A stretch of 64,000 nt of DNA from Deltaproteobacteria bacterium (GTDB lineage Bacteria > Myxococcota_A > UBA9160 > UBA4427): contig JAJDAN010000033.1 of assembly GCA_029261855.1 (NCBI GenBank), positions 62,001 to 126,000 of the forward strand, read 5' to 3'. The position numbers and the translations under genes are program-made. The notes beneath the pieces are model-generated. The model was given only the letters and a program-made list of their open reading frames with translations. It ran no database searches and had not been told where the DNA came from. Of this stretch, positions 42,288 to 51,602 are shown piece by piece; the first letter of the stretch is position 1, and every line of letters starts with the position of its first letter.

Positions 42288-43619
42288 TCAGGCCTCGTCT
42301 TCGTCCGCGGCGACCTCTTCCACCTCGGCGTGCTCGATCAGGTAGTCGAGGGCCTTCTTGTCGACGAGCTCCGCGCGGATCGCGTCGTGCCAGCCCTGAT
42401 CGCGCGCGATCTTCTTGAGTTCGGCCGGCGGGACGCCACGCCCTGCCGCCATCTCGTCCAGGCGGGCGTCTACGTCTTCGTCGCTGACCTCGACGCTCTG
42501 GGCGGTCGCCACCGCCTCGAGCAGGAAGGCCTCGCGCACCCGGCGAGCGGCAGCCTCGCGGCCATCCTCGGCCATTCGCACCAGCTGCGACTGCATGACC
42601 TCGGCGGGGACCTGGTTCTCGTACTCGCGCCGGAACGACTCGATCTGATGCGCGAGCTGTCGTTCGACGATGCCGGGCGGCACCTCGAACGTCGTCTTCT
42701 CGACCAGCGAGTCCATCACCGTCTTCCGCAGCATCTGGTCCGCGGCGTTCTGACGCTGCGCCTCGAGGTCTTCGCGCACGCGACTCCGCAGGTCGTCGAG
42801 GGTCTCGAAGTCGCCCAGGTCCTTGGCGAACTCGTCGTCGAGCTCGCGGGGCTCCCGCTTCTTGACCGCTTCGACGTGAACGTCGAAGACCGCGTGCTTG
42901 CCGGCCAGCTCCGCGTGCCCGTAGTCCTCCGGGAAGTCGACCTCGACCTGACGATCGTCGCCCGCCTTGGAGCCGACGAGCTGCTCTTCGAAGCCGGGCA
43001 CGAAACGACCGCTACCGAGCTCGAGCTCGTGGCCCTTGGCGCTCCCACCCTCGAAAGCTTCGCCGTCGACGCGTCCGACGTAGTCGATCACCAGGATGTG
43101 ACCGTCCTCGGACACCGTGTCCTCGGGCTGCTCGAGTACCGGAGCCGTACGCTCGCGCAGGCCCTCGACCTGCAACAGCACCTCTTCGTCTCCCACGGCG
43201 ACGGGCGGCCTTTGGGCGGCCAGCCCCTCGATGGCGGGCAGCTCGATCTCGGGCTTCAGCTCGACGCGCGCCTCGTAGGAGAAGGCGGCGCCCGGCTCCG
43301 GGCGACCGGCGTCGATGCCCGGCTCGACCAGCGGCTCGAGATCGGCGAGCTCGATGGCGTCGCCCAGGGTCTCGCCAACCAGCACCCGCTCGATCTCGTC
43401 GGGCAGCGACGGCCCGTACATCCGCTCGAGCACCGAACGCGGCGTCTTGCCCGGCCGGAAGCCCTTCACGCGGACCTCCTTGGCGAGGTTCTTGTAGGTG
43501 CGGTCGAACGCCTTGTCGACGCGCTCGGCGGCCACCGTGACGGACAGCACCTTGAGGATGGGACTCTCCTCGGTCACCTCTACGCGGATCTGACCGTCGC
43601 TCGATTCGAAGCCTGTCAT
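42288..43619 (-). CDS. tig: Trigger factor
   Basis: Trigger factor is the ribosome-bound chaperone and peptidyl-prolyl isomerase. The 443-aa protein has the ribosome-docking signature VRVKGFRPGKTPRSVLERMYG, a central FKBP-like segment (GHILVIDYVGRVDGEAFEGG) and a helical C-terminal arm domain. It is the first gene of the leftward tig-clpP-clpX-lon run, about 95 bases downstream of tRNA-Leu on the same strand. Confidence 0.97.
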   Translation of the reverse strand: MTGFESSDGQIRVEVTEESPILKVLSVTVAAERVDKAFDRTYKNLAKEVRVKGFRPGKTPRSVLERMYGPSLPDEIERVLVGETLGDAIELADLEPLVEPGIDAGRPEPGAAFSYEARVELKPEIELPAIEGLAAQRPPVAVGDEEVLLQVEGLRERTAPVLEQPEDTVSEDGHILVIDYVGRVDGEAFEGGSAKGHELELGSGRFVPGFEEQLVGSKAGDDRQVEVDFPEDYGHAELAGKHAVFDVHVEAVKKREPRELDDEFAKDLGDFETLDDLRSRVREDLEAQRQNAADQMLRKTVMDSLVEKTTFEVPPGIVERQLAHQIESFRREYENQVPAEVMQSQLVRMAEDGREAAARRVREAFLLEAVATAQSVEVSDEDVDARLDEMAAGRGVPPAELKKIARDQGWHDAIRAELVDKKALDYLIEHAEVEEVAADEDEA

Positions 43620-43713
43620 GGAGGTGGGATCCTCGCTCTCGAAGGGACCGCGAAGGTCTCATCTTCAATCTGGTGTTTGTTTATGGGATGCGCGTCGGAG
43701 TCGTCGGAGTAAA

Positions 43714-43799
43714 TGGTACCGGGGACAGGACTCGAACCTGCACGTCCAAGGGACGGTGGCTCCTAAGGCCACTGCGTCTACCAGTTCCGCCACCCCGGC
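43714..43799 (-). tRNA. tRNA-Leu (TAG)
   Basis: A class II tRNA of 86 nt with a long variable arm (CGTCCCTTGGACG). Acceptor GCCGGGG pairs with CCCCGGT, with a G-U closing pair; the anticodon is TAG in CCTTAGGAG, the T-loop GGTTCGAGTCC, and CCA is encoded. It is divergent from tRNA-Lys, 73 bases away. Confidence 0.94.
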
Positions 43800-43809
43800 A
43801 GGCGGACAC

Positions 43810-43868
43810 GGACCTTAGCAGAAGGCGCCGATGGGCCTTGCTCACCGGCGCAGGGGCTTCTAAGGTCC
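43810..43868. promoter_or_regulatory. Symmetric divergent tRNA promoter region
   Basis: An inverted repeat, GGACCTTAG at 43810-43818 and CTAAGGTCC at 43860-43868, lies between the divergent tRNA genes. It places the same TAAGGT hexamer ahead of each: 6 bases before tRNA-Lys and 12 before tRNA-Leu. For tRNA-Lys a TTGCTC at 43838 lies exactly 17 bases upstream of TAAGGT, so these may be -35 and -10 boxes. The match to consensus is modest. Confidence 0.4.
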
Positions 43869-43872
43869 GCCC

Positions 43873-43948
43873 GGGCGCGTAGCTCAATTGGCAGAGCAAG
43901 GGACTCTTAATCCCTAGGTTCGGGGTTCGATTCCCCGCGCGCTCACCA
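43873..43948 (+). tRNA. tRNA-Lys (CTT)
   Basis: Acceptor GGGCGCG/CGCGCTC (one G-U), D-arm TAGCTCAATTGGCAGAGC, anticodon CTT in ACTCTTAATC, T-loop GGTTCGATTCC, A73 and an encoded CCA, 76 nt in all. It is followed within ten bases by a hairpin repeat that may terminate it. Confidence 0.95.
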
Positions 43949-43957
43949 CACGCTCCA

Positions 43958-44041
43958 CAAGTCGAGGCCGCGAGGCGGCTCGACTTGCTGGGCCGCAGGC
44001 GCTGGTCGGGGCGGAAGCAGGCTCGACTCGCTGGGCCGCGG
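43958..44041. repeat. tRNA-linked hairpin repeats downstream of tRNA-Lys
   Basis: A hairpin CAAGTCGAGGCCGC / GCGGCTCGACTTG (one bulge) at 43958-43987 is followed by GCTGGGCCGCAGGCGC, which is the exact reverse complement of the start of repeat copy 1 near tRNA-Val. A second, partial unit at 44021-44041 (GGCTCGACTCGCTGGGCCGCG) matches the lead of copy 2. Both sequence types of the tandem pair thus recur here in opposite orientation. Confidence 0.7.
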
Positions 44042-44087
44042 GTGGTGGTTCTTGCGCCGCGCCGCCCTCCTCCGCGCCGCCCTCCTC

Positions 44088-47000
44088 TTAATCGGGCTTT
44101 CCCCAGCCTCCTCCTCCGGGTGTTTCGACGCTGAGGACGTCTCCGGGCTCGAGATCGACGGAACACTTTCCCGCCAGCTCGTGGCGTGTGCCGTCGGCTC
44201 TCTCCACAGCGTTGCGTCCGCTGCTTCCGGGCTCGCCTCCCGCGAGTCCGTAGGGTCGGGTCGTGCGTCGTTCGGTGAGGAGGCTTGCCGTGACCGGCGC
44301 CAGAAACGCGTAGCGGCGCACCAGGCCGTCCCCGCCCCGGTGCACTCCGCGACCGCCCGACCCGCGTCTCAAGGAGAATTCCGCGAGACGCACGGGGTAG
44401 CGGGCTTCGAGCACCTCCGGGTCGGTGATCCGCGTATTGGTCATGTGGGTGTGGATCCCGGACGTTCCGTCCCAGTCCGGTCCCGCGCCGCTGCCGCCGC
44501 CGATGGTCTCGTAGTAGCCGAAGCTGCGATCACCGAAGGTCACGTTGTTCATGGTGCCCTGACTGGCGGCGGCGAGGCCGAGCGCGCCCAACAGCACGTC
44601 GACCACCCGCTGCGACGTCTCGACGTTCCCGCCCACCACGGCAGACCCCTTCGGCGGATCGAGCAGGCATCCCGGCGGCACCCGGATTTCGACGGGGTCG
44701 AGGCAGCCGCCGTTCAGCGGGATGCGTTCGGCGACGAGGGATCGCAGCACGTAGATGACGGCGGCCTGGACGATGGCCCGGGGCGCGTTCAGGTTGCCCG
44801 GCACCGCAGCTCCGGTTCCCGCGAAGTCGATGGTCATCGCCCGACCTCGGATCTCGATGGCGACACACACCGGCGTGCCATCGTCGAGGCAATCCTCGAA
44901 GCGGTGGACGCCGTCCGGCAGCCGGCCGATCTCGCGGGCGACCTTGTCGGCCGAGGCGGCCTGGAGCTGGACCATGGTGCCCGCGACGCGCGCAGGCCCC
45001 TCGTCCACCGCGAACCTCTGGAGCAGGCGCTCGCCCGCACGGTTGGCCGCGACCATCGCCTCGAGGTCCGCGAGATTGTCCGACGGCTTTCGCGCCGGAT
45101 AGCGGGCGCCCTCGAGACAGGCGCGCAACGCCGGCTCGTCGAGGACACCGTCCCGCACCAGCCGCATCAGGGGGATGACGACGCCCTCCTCCTCGAGGGT
45201 CGTCGACGCCGGGGGCATCGAGCCGGGCGTCGAGCCGCCGATGTCCGCGTGGTGCCCCCGGCTCGCGACGAAGAACGCCGGCGCGGCCGCTTCGTCGAGG
45301 AAGACCGGCGTCACGACGGTCACGTCCGGCAGATGGGAGCCGCCCGCGAAGGGATCGTTGGTGACGAACACATCACCGACGCGCACGTCCGGAAAGGCCT
45401 CCACGGCAGCGCGCACGGTCTCGCTCATGGCGCCGAGATGAACCGGGATGTGCGGTGCGTTTGCGACCAGCCCTCCCCCGCCGTCGAACACCGCGCACGA
45501 GTAGTCGAGGCGCTCCTTGATGTTGGTCGAGACGGAGGTGTTGCGGAGCACCGCGCCCATCTGCTCCGCGATGGACATGAAGCGAGTGCCGAAGACCTCG
45601 AGCCGCACCGGATCGGCGACCTCGAGCGCGTCGGATTGCGCCTCGGGCTTGCCCGGCCCGCCTCGGCTCTTTCCAGGCGCCTCATCGGTCAGCACCAGCA
45701 CACCGTCGGCGTCGACGACGGCGATGAAGCCCGGGTCGATGACGACGGTCCCCGTGTCTTCGAGCACGATGGCCGGGCCCGCGATCTCGGCTCCCGGCGC
45801 AAGCTCGTCCCGGGCATGGACCGGCGCGCGCACGCGCCCGATCTCGGGAAACCAGGCGTCCACGTGACGCAAGGGCAGTCCGTCGGACGCCGTCGTGATC
45901 TCCTCGGACAACCCTTCCGGGGCGGCCCCACCCGAAGCGGGCCCCCGGGCCCGCACGCGCACGGTGGTGATCTCGACCCCTCGGTCGGGTCGCACGTAGC
46001 CGAAGCGCCGGGCGTGTTCGGACGCGAAGGACGCCGCCCAATCGACGACGGCCCCGCCGACGCGATCGTCGCACAGCGGCAATGCGGTATCGGTCCCCAG
46101 ATACCGCAGGTCGAGCCAGTGCTCGATCCGCACCTCTTCTGGCGCAACGCCGTCCGCCGCGAGGGCTGCCCGGCCTTCGTCCTCGAGCGCGCGCAACAGC
46201 TGCTGCAGCGCGTCGGGAAGCGACTCGCCCGACGGCGGCAGGCCGGCTCCCCCGGCGTCGCGCTGGCCGTCCCAGCTCACTTCGGCGACGCCGATCCCGT
46301 AGGCGGACAGCAGCCCCGCGAATGGATGCAGCAACACCTTCCGGATGGAGAGCGAGCGCGCGATGGCGCAGACGTGCTGCCCGCCGGCGCCGCCGAAGCC
46401 CACGAGCGCGCAGTCTCGCGGATCGACACCGCGACCCACGGAGACCTGCTGGATGGCCTCGGCCATGCTGGCGTTGGCCACCTCCACGAAGCCCGCAGCC
46501 ACCTCGTCGAGGCTGCGGGCAAAGCCGACAGCTGCGAGCGCGCCTCGCACGCGCTCGAGTGCGGCGGACACCGGCTCCTCGACGAGCGGAAGCGGGAAGC
46601 GATCGGGCAGCAGTCGCCCCAGGAACAGATTCACGTCTGTGATCGCGAGGTCCCGGCTGTCCGCCGGGGCAAGGCCGTAGCAGAGGGGACCGGGATCTGC
46701 GCCGGCGCTCTCGGGCCCGACCGTCAGGCGGAAGCCGTCGAAGCGACAGAGCGAGCCGCCGCCTGCGGCGACCGTATGGATCTTGAGCATCGGCGACTTC
46801 ACCCGAATGCCGCCTACCTCGGTCTCGAAGGCGCGCTCGACTTCGCCCCCGACGATGAGCGACACGTCCGTGGAGGTGCCGCCCATGTCGAAGCCCACTG
46901 CACGCTCGAAGCCCGCGCGACGAGCCACCCGAGCGGCAGCGACCACGCCCCCGGCCGGGCCCGAAAGCAGCGCTGTCGGCCCCCGAAAGCGAGCGGCGTC

Positions 47001-47723
47001 CGTCAGGCCGCCCGAGGACTGCATGAAGCGCAGACGCGATCCCGGGAGCGCCGTGGTCAGCTCGCGCACATGGCGAAGCAACAGCGGCGTGAGGTAGGCG
47101 TCGGCGGTGGTCGTCTCTCCGCGCGCGAGAAAACCCAGCTCCCGGGCGACCTCGTGCGACGCGACGGCGTCGGGCGCGCCTGCAGCGCGCGCGATCTCGA
47201 GGATCTCGGCCTCCATCTCGGGCCACGCGTAGGCGTGCATCAGCACCACGGCGATCGATGTCGCGCCTTCTGCAAGGGCCGCCTCGAGTCCCCGGCGGAC
47301 GGCATCGCGATCGAGATCTTCGACCACCCCGCCGTCCATCCCGACGCGACCGATCACGGGGACGACTGAAGCGTGCACAGGCGCGGGCCGATCGATGGCC
47401 AGCGCGAACAGGTCCGGCCGTTCCTGGGTCCCCACTGTGAAGACGTCCGCCAGCGCGGCATGGGTGACCAGCGCCGTCCGGGCACCGCGCCGTTCGAGCA
47501 GCGCGTTCGTCGCCACCGTCGAGCCGAGCTTCACGCTGCAGGGCGGCAGCGGGTCGCCCGCGTCGACGACTCCCTCCGCCTCGAGCACGGCGCGGACGGC
47601 CTCCACGGGAGCCCGATCGGAGCTGAGCAGCTTCGCGGTGCGCAGGCTGCCGTCGGGCGACCGTGCGATGCAGTCTGTGAAGGTGCCCCCGCGATCGATC
47701 CAGAATTCCCAGCCGCGGCTCAC
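44088..47723 (-). CDS. 5-oxoprolinase / hydantoinase-type ATPase, HyuA-HyuB fusion
   Basis: The 1211-aa protein joins both subunits of the hydantoinase/oxoprolinase family: HyuA-like ATPase first ([72 protein letters not shown]), then HyuB-like from about 690 ([47 protein letters not shown]). The single-chain form and length fit ATP-dependent 5-oxo-L-prolinases, which open 5-oxoproline to glutamate. Hydantoin substrates are a second possibility. The GTG start overlaps the murJ stop, making this the last gene of a tightly coupled four-gene run. Confidence 0.9.
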   Translation of the reverse strand: MSRGWEFWIDRGGTFTDCIARSPDGSLRTAKLLSSDRAPVEAVRAVLEAEGVVDAGDPLPPCSVKLGSTVATNALLERRGARTALVTHAALADVFTVGTQERPDLFALAIDRPAPVHASVVPVIGRVGMDGGVVEDLDRDAVRRGLEAALAEGATSIAVVLMHAYAWPEMEAEILEIARAAGAPDAVASHEVARELGFLARGETTTADAYLTPLLLRHVRELTTALPGSRLRFMQSSGGLTDAARFRGPTALLSGPAGGVVAAARVARRAGFERAVGFDMGGTSTDVSLIVGGEVERAFETEVGGIRVKSPMLKIHTVAAGGGSLCRFDGFRLTVGPESAGADPGPLCYGLAPADSRDLAITDVNLFLGRLLPDRFPLPLVEEPVSAALERVRGALAAVGFARSLDEVAAGFVEVANASMAEAIQQVSVGRGVDPRDCALVGFGGAGGQHVCAIARSLSIRKVLLHPFAGLLSAYGIGVAEVSWDGQRDAGGAGLPPSGESLPDALQQLLRALEDEGRAALAADGVAPEEVRIEHWLDLRYLGTDTALPLCDDRVGGAVVDWAASFASEHARRFGYVRPDRGVEITTVRVRARGPASGGAAPEGLSEEITTASDGLPLRHVDAWFPEIGRVRAPVHARDELAPGAEIAGPAIVLEDTGTVVIDPGFIAVVDADGVLVLTDEAPGKSRGGPGKPEAQSDALEVADPVRLEVFGTRFMSIAEQMGAVLRNTSVSTNIKERLDYSCAVFDGGGGLVANAPHIPVHLGAMSETVRAAVEAFPDVRVGDVFVTNDPFAGGSHLPDVTVVTPVFLDEAAAPAFFVASRGHHADIGGSTPGSMPPASTTLEEEGVVIPLMRLVRDGVLDEPALRACLEGARYPARKPSDNLADLEAMVAANRAGERLLQRFAVDEGPARVAGTMVQLQAASADKVAREIGRLPDGVHRFEDCLDDGTPVCVAIEIRGRAMTIDFAGTGAAVPGNLNAPRAIVQAAVIYVLRSLVAERIPLNGGCLDPVEIRVPPGCLLDPPKGSAVVGGNVETSQRVVDVLLGALGLAAASQGTMNNVTFGDRSFGYYETIGGGSGAGPDWDGTSGIHTHMTNTRITDPEVLEARYPVRLAEFSLRRGSGGRGVHRGGDGLVRRYAFLAPVTASLLTERRTTRPYGLAGGEPGSSGRNAVERADGTRHELAGKCSVDLEPGDVLSVETPGGGGWGKPD

Positions 47724-49345
47724 GCCTCGTGCTCCGACTCGGCCTCGCCCCCCGCCGTCCTCGACGCCGGTCGCCGCAGCCGCGCCAGCAAGAGCTCTCG
47801 CAGGGCCGCATCGCCAAAGACGAAGAGGTTGGCGCCCGCGACGATCCCGAATGCGGCGCCACCGAGAGCCAGGTCGGCGGCGGCAGCGAGCAGCCCGTCA
47901 CCGCCCTGCAGCACGAGCTGCGCGGCGAAGGCGGCCGGGACCGCCATCCCCAGGCTGCGCGCCGTCGCAACCGCCAGGGGGACGAATCCCGGCGACCCGT
48001 GTCGCAGGCGAGCCCACACGAGGGTCGCCCCGGCGTTCACGCTCATCGCGAGGACCCCGGCGAGCGCCAGACCTTCCACCCCGCGCGCTTCGCGCAGGGC
48101 CAGGTACAGGGGAATCACCGCCAGCGCCACGACAGTCCCGAGGATCATCGGCCGCCAGGTGTCCTCGCGCGCATAGAAGGCGCGCACGGCAACCTGCTGA
48201 ACCGCCCAGGCCGGTGTCGCGAGGGACATCACAGCGAGCAGTCGTGCGACGGTGCGCGAATCCCCGGCGTCGAAGCGACCGTGCTCGTAGAGCAGCGAGA
48301 CGAGCGGCGGCGCCAGCACGAAGAGCGCCGCTCCGGCCAGCACGCCCAACCCCAGCGCCACGCGCAGGATGCGCTCGAGGGTCTCGTCGAGTTCGTCCAC
48401 GCGGCGGCTCGACCAGAGTCCCGACAGGATCGGTAACGCGGCGGCGCCGAGGGCCTGACCGATGACGCCGACGGGCACCATGAAGAGCTTCCGAGCGAAG
48501 CCCAGGTACGCGACGCTGCCCGTCGCCAACGCCGCGCCGAGGTACTTCTCGTACCACTCGTCGACGGTGGTCAGGGACGCGCCGAGCATCAGCGGCGCCG
48601 CGATCCAAAGATAACGGCCGAGGTCGGCGTCCCAGAACGCCAGGCGCAGGCGCACGGGACGCACCCGCAGCATCCCGAGCAGCGGCACCGCCCAGTTGCC
48701 GAGGACCGCGCCCGCCAACACGCCCCACGCGAAACCCTCCACCCCACCCGCGAGCCAGCCACCGATGACGATGGAACCGTTGTAGAGCAGCGGCGCCGCC
48801 GCCTGCTCGCGGAAGCGACCGTGGGCCATCAGAACCGCGCGCAAGACGCCACCCGTCACGAAGAAGATCTGCGCCGGCAGCACGATGCGCGTGAGCCGGA
48901 CGGTCAGCTCGCGCGTCGCCGCGTCGAAGTGCGTCAGCTGAGACGCGACCAGGTCTTCCGCGAAAACGAAGAGCACCGCCGTCGCGAGCGTGACCACCAC
49001 CCCCGAAGTCCCGAGCACCGTCGCGAACAGACGTCCGGCGGCCTCGTCTCCGCGCGACTCGCGGATGCGGGTGTAGAGCGGGATGAAGGCGATCGCGAGC
49101 GCCCCGCCGGCCAGCAGGTAGTTGAGGAGGTCCGGCAGCAGGAACGCCATGAAGTAGGCGTCGGTGTTGGCGCCTGCGCCCTCGAGGTGCGCGAGCAGCA
49201 GATCGCGCGCGTAACCCAGCAGCCGGGACAGCAAGATGCTGGCCGCGAGCAGCGCCGCCACCGGACCGAAGCGCGACGCTTCGGCGCGACCGCGGCCTGC
49301 CTCCCCCGAAGATCCCCCCAAAGAGCCGTCGGTCGAGTCGCTCAC
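47720..49345 (-). CDS. murJ: Lipid II flippase MurJ (MviN)
   Basis: MurJ moves the lipid-linked peptidoglycan precursor to the periplasmic face. The 541-aa protein has about 14 hydrophobic segments, starting with the conserved SRLLGYARDLLLAHLEGAGANTDAYFMAFLLPDLLNYLLAGGALAIAFIPLYT region (residues about 40 to 92; only key parts matter: the Arg/Asp pair in RLLGYARD and the AFLLP turn). The GTG start overlaps the KamA stop (GTGA), and its stop overlaps the oxoprolinase start. Confidence 0.93.
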   Translation of the reverse strand: MSDSTDGSLGGSSGEAGRGRAEASRFGPVAALLAASILLSRLLGYARDLLLAHLEGAGANTDAYFMAFLLPDLLNYLLAGGALAIAFIPLYTRIRESRGDEAAGRLFATVLGTSGVVVTLATAVLFVFAEDLVASQLTHFDAATRELTVRLTRIVLPAQIFFVTGGVLRAVLMAHGRFREQAAAPLLYNGSIVIGGWLAGGVEGFAWGVLAGAVLGNWAVPLLGMLRVRPVRLRLAFWDADLGRYLWIAAPLMLGASLTTVDEWYEKYLGAALATGSVAYLGFARKLFMVPVGVIGQALGAAALPILSGLWSSRRVDELDETLERILRVALGLGVLAGAALFVLAPPLVSLLYEHGRFDAGDSRTVARLLAVMSLATPAWAVQQVAVRAFYAREDTWRPMILGTVVALAVIPLYLALREARGVEGLALAGVLAMSVNAGATLVWARLRHGSPGFVPLAVATARSLGMAVPAAFAAQLVLQGGDGLLAAAADLALGGAAFGIVAGANLFVFGDAALRELLLARLRRPASRTAGGEAESEHEA

Positions 49346-50469
49346 GACCGCCCTCCGGAACGCGGGTTGGGCTCCCTCCAGATGTCGCCGGTCCAGGCCT
49401 CGACGACGAAGTCGTCCCCGTCGCGACCGCGGGCCCAGGGATGGTCGAGGGGCACCTTGCCGTAGGGCGTATCGAGCACGAACTGGGGGATCGCGAAGCC
49501 ACTGGTGCGACCGCGGAGTCCCCGGAACAGCGCGATGCCGTCTTCGATGGGCACCCGGAAGTGGGCCGTACCCTCGAGAAGCTGCGCCTGGTAGCAGTAG
49601 TACGGCCGAACGCGCATGCGCACCAGGGTCTCGCACAGCTCCTGCATGGTGGCCGGATCATCGTTGATGCCCTTGAGCAGCACGCTCTGGTTGCCCACCG
49701 GCACCCCCGCGCGAAGCAAGCGGTCGCAGGCCTCCGCGGCGGGCTCGGTGAGTTCGGCGGGATGGTTGAAGTGCGTATTCACCCACACCGGATGGTGCTT
49801 CGCGAGCAACTCGCACAGTGCATCGGTGACCCGATAGGGCAAGGTCACCGGCAGACGCGTCCCGAGCCGGATGATGTCCACGTGCGGGATCTCGCGCAGG
49901 CGTTCCAGGATCCAGCCGAGCCGCGCGTCGGAGTAGGTCAGCGGGTCGCCGCCCGTCAGCAGCACGTCCCGGATCTCCGGGGTGCGCGCGATCCAGTCGA
50001 GGGCCTCGGACAGCTCGCGCTTCTTCATCGTCCACTCGAGGTCGCCGACCATGCGCTTGCGCAGGCAGAAGCGGCAGTAGAGCGCGCACTCGTTGTTGAC
50101 GCAGAACGCGATGCGGTCCGGATACACCCGGATGACGTTCTTGACCGGCGAATGGGCGACCTCGTCCAGGGGGTCGGCGAGGCCGGCGGGATCTTCGGCT
50201 TCGAAGGACCGCGGCACCACCTGACGACGCAGCGGGCAGTCGGGGTCGTCGCGCCGCATCAGTGACGCGTAGTAGGGCGTGATCACGAAGTGGAAACGAT
50301 CCGACAGCTTCTCGATGGCGGCCACTTCGTCGGGGATGGGGTCGATCCAGCGCGCGAGATCCGCGGCGTTCCGGATGCGGTTCTGCATCTGCCAGGACCA
50401 GCTCGTCCAGTCGGCGGGGTCGACGCCCTGGGGCACGGCGTGCGCGCGCACGCCGCGGAGTGCCGTCAT
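49342..50469 (-). CDS. KamA-family radical SAM aminomutase
   Basis: The 375-aa protein has the radical SAM motif CALYCRFC (Cys128, 132, 135), the SAM-binding LLTGGDPLTYSD and PLP-enzyme features including the C-terminal VLDTPYGKVPLDHP, whose Lys is the likely cofactor anchor. The family shifts an alpha-amino group to the beta carbon: lysine 2,3-aminomutase, glutamate 2,3-aminomutase or EpmB. It lacks the C-terminal oligomer extension of clostridial KamA. The ATG overlaps the ATP-grasp gene stop. No efp/epmA gene is nearby. Substrate undecided. Confidence 0.88.
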   Translation of the reverse strand: MTALRGVRAHAVPQGVDPADWTSWSWQMQNRIRNAADLARWIDPIPDEVAAIEKLSDRFHFVITPYYASLMRRDDPDCPLRRQVVPRSFEAEDPAGLADPLDEVAHSPVKNVIRVYPDRIAFCVNNECALYCRFCLRKRMVGDLEWTMKKRELSEALDWIARTPEIRDVLLTGGDPLTYSDARLGWILERLREIPHVDIIRLGTRLPVTLPYRVTDALCELLAKHHPVWVNTHFNHPAELTEPAAEACDRLLRAGVPVGNQSVLLKGINDDPATMQELCETLVRMRVRPYYCYQAQLLEGTAHFRVPIEDGIALFRGLRGRTSGFAIPQFVLDTPYGKVPLDHPWARGRDGDDFVVEAWTGDIWREPNPRSGGRS

Positions 50470-51524
50470 GAGGACACCGCACGGGCGAGGACGTCCTCAC
50501 GAGACGCGAGCCCGAGGCGCACCAGCCCTTCGCCGAGCACGTCCGCAAGCAGCGCTTCGAGCGGGCGCCCCTCGAGCTCGGCGAGGATCGCGAAGGTGCC
50601 GTCCACCGCGAAGGTGGGCAGCGGGTTGATCTCGAGGAAGACCGGATCGCCCCGGTCGTCGAGACGGAAGTCACAGCGGCAGAAGTCGAGGCAATCGAGG
50701 GCGTCCCAGACGCGCAGGGCCAGCTCGTGCAGGCGGGCTTCGAGGGACGCGTCGAGCTCACCCGGCAGGTGGTGGGCGCCGCCCTCCCCGTGCACTTCGA
50801 GGGCGTGGATCCCGATTCCGCTCGCGGCTTCGAGCGCCCGCTGCAGCACCGGTAGCGCCCGGGGCGGATCGTTGCCGACGAGCGCCACCGTGTACTCGGG
50901 CCCGCCCACGAAGCGCTCGACCAGCGCGGGCTGTTGGTAGTCCCGGGTGACGCGGCCCACTTCCCGCACCAGGGCGTCCCGGTCCGCGACCCGCGAGCTG
51001 ACGCGGATACCCTTGGCGCTCCCCTCCCAGCGCGGCTTGACGAAGAGCGGGAAGTCGAGATCGTGAGCGGCGAGATCGAGACTGCGCGCGGCGTCGGGGC
51101 CCTCGATCACGCACTGGGGAGCGACTGGGACCCCGGCCGCCGCCACCGCACGATTCGTCCAGGCCTTGTCGAGGGAGGTCGAAAGCGTGAGCGCGTCCGA
51201 GCCCAGGGTCGGGACGCCGGCCATCTCGAGCAGGACGGGCGCCCAGGCCTCCCGATTCCGCGAACCGAAGCCCTCGGCGATGTTCAGCGCGGCGTCGACC
51301 GGAAGCGAGGCGCCCGCTGCTGCAGGCGTCATGCGTTCGAGCAGATCGTGGGGGCAGCCGAGCCGGACGGGCGCGTGCCCCAGCCGTTCGATCGCGGCTT
51401 CCAGCACGGCGATGGTCGGTTCCGGCTCGTACTCGTCGTGGGCGTCCGTCGGCTCGCCGGGACGACGGTCGTAGGTGTCGAATGTCTCGAACACGATTCC
51501 AATTCGGAGCGCACAGGCTGTCAT
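50466..51524 (-). CDS. D-Ala-D-Ala-ligase-like ATP-grasp protein
   Basis: The 352-aa protein has the ATP-grasp layout of Ddl: LFVKPRWEGSAKGIRV (ATP-binding Lys and loop), ALVERFVGGPEYTVALVGND and a metal-binding end CRCDFRLDDRGDPVFLEINPLP. The N-terminal region differs from true Ddl: where Ddl has HGxxGEDG it reads AEGFGSRNREA. I therefore call it a Ddl-like carboxylate-amine ligase with unknown substrates rather than ddl. It is the first gene of the run with the KamA enzyme, MurJ and oxoprolinase. Confidence 0.82.
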   Translation of the reverse strand: MTACALRIGIVFETFDTYDRRPGEPTDAHDEYEPEPTIAVLEAAIERLGHAPVRLGCPHDLLERMTPAAAGASLPVDAALNIAEGFGSRNREAWAPVLLEMAGVPTLGSDALTLSTSLDKAWTNRAVAAAGVPVAPQCVIEGPDAARSLDLAAHDLDFPLFVKPRWEGSAKGIRVSSRVADRDALVREVGRVTRDYQQPALVERFVGGPEYTVALVGNDPPRALPVLQRALEAASGIGIHALEVHGEGGAHHLPGELDASLEARLHELALRVWDALDCLDFCRCDFRLDDRGDPVFLEINPLPTFAVDGTFAILAELEGRPLEALLADVLGEGLVRLGLASREDVLARAVSS

Positions 51525-51602
51525 GAAGGCCAGAGGATAACCGCCGCTCCTGCTACCGTCGCCGCGCAACAACCGACCCCTCGACTGGGAGCCCAGTATT
51601 CG

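Noticed and set aside
47898-49661. Arginine-rich frame of 587 codons inside murJ
   Set aside because: Out-of-frame shadow; murJ has a full set of membrane segments in its own frame.
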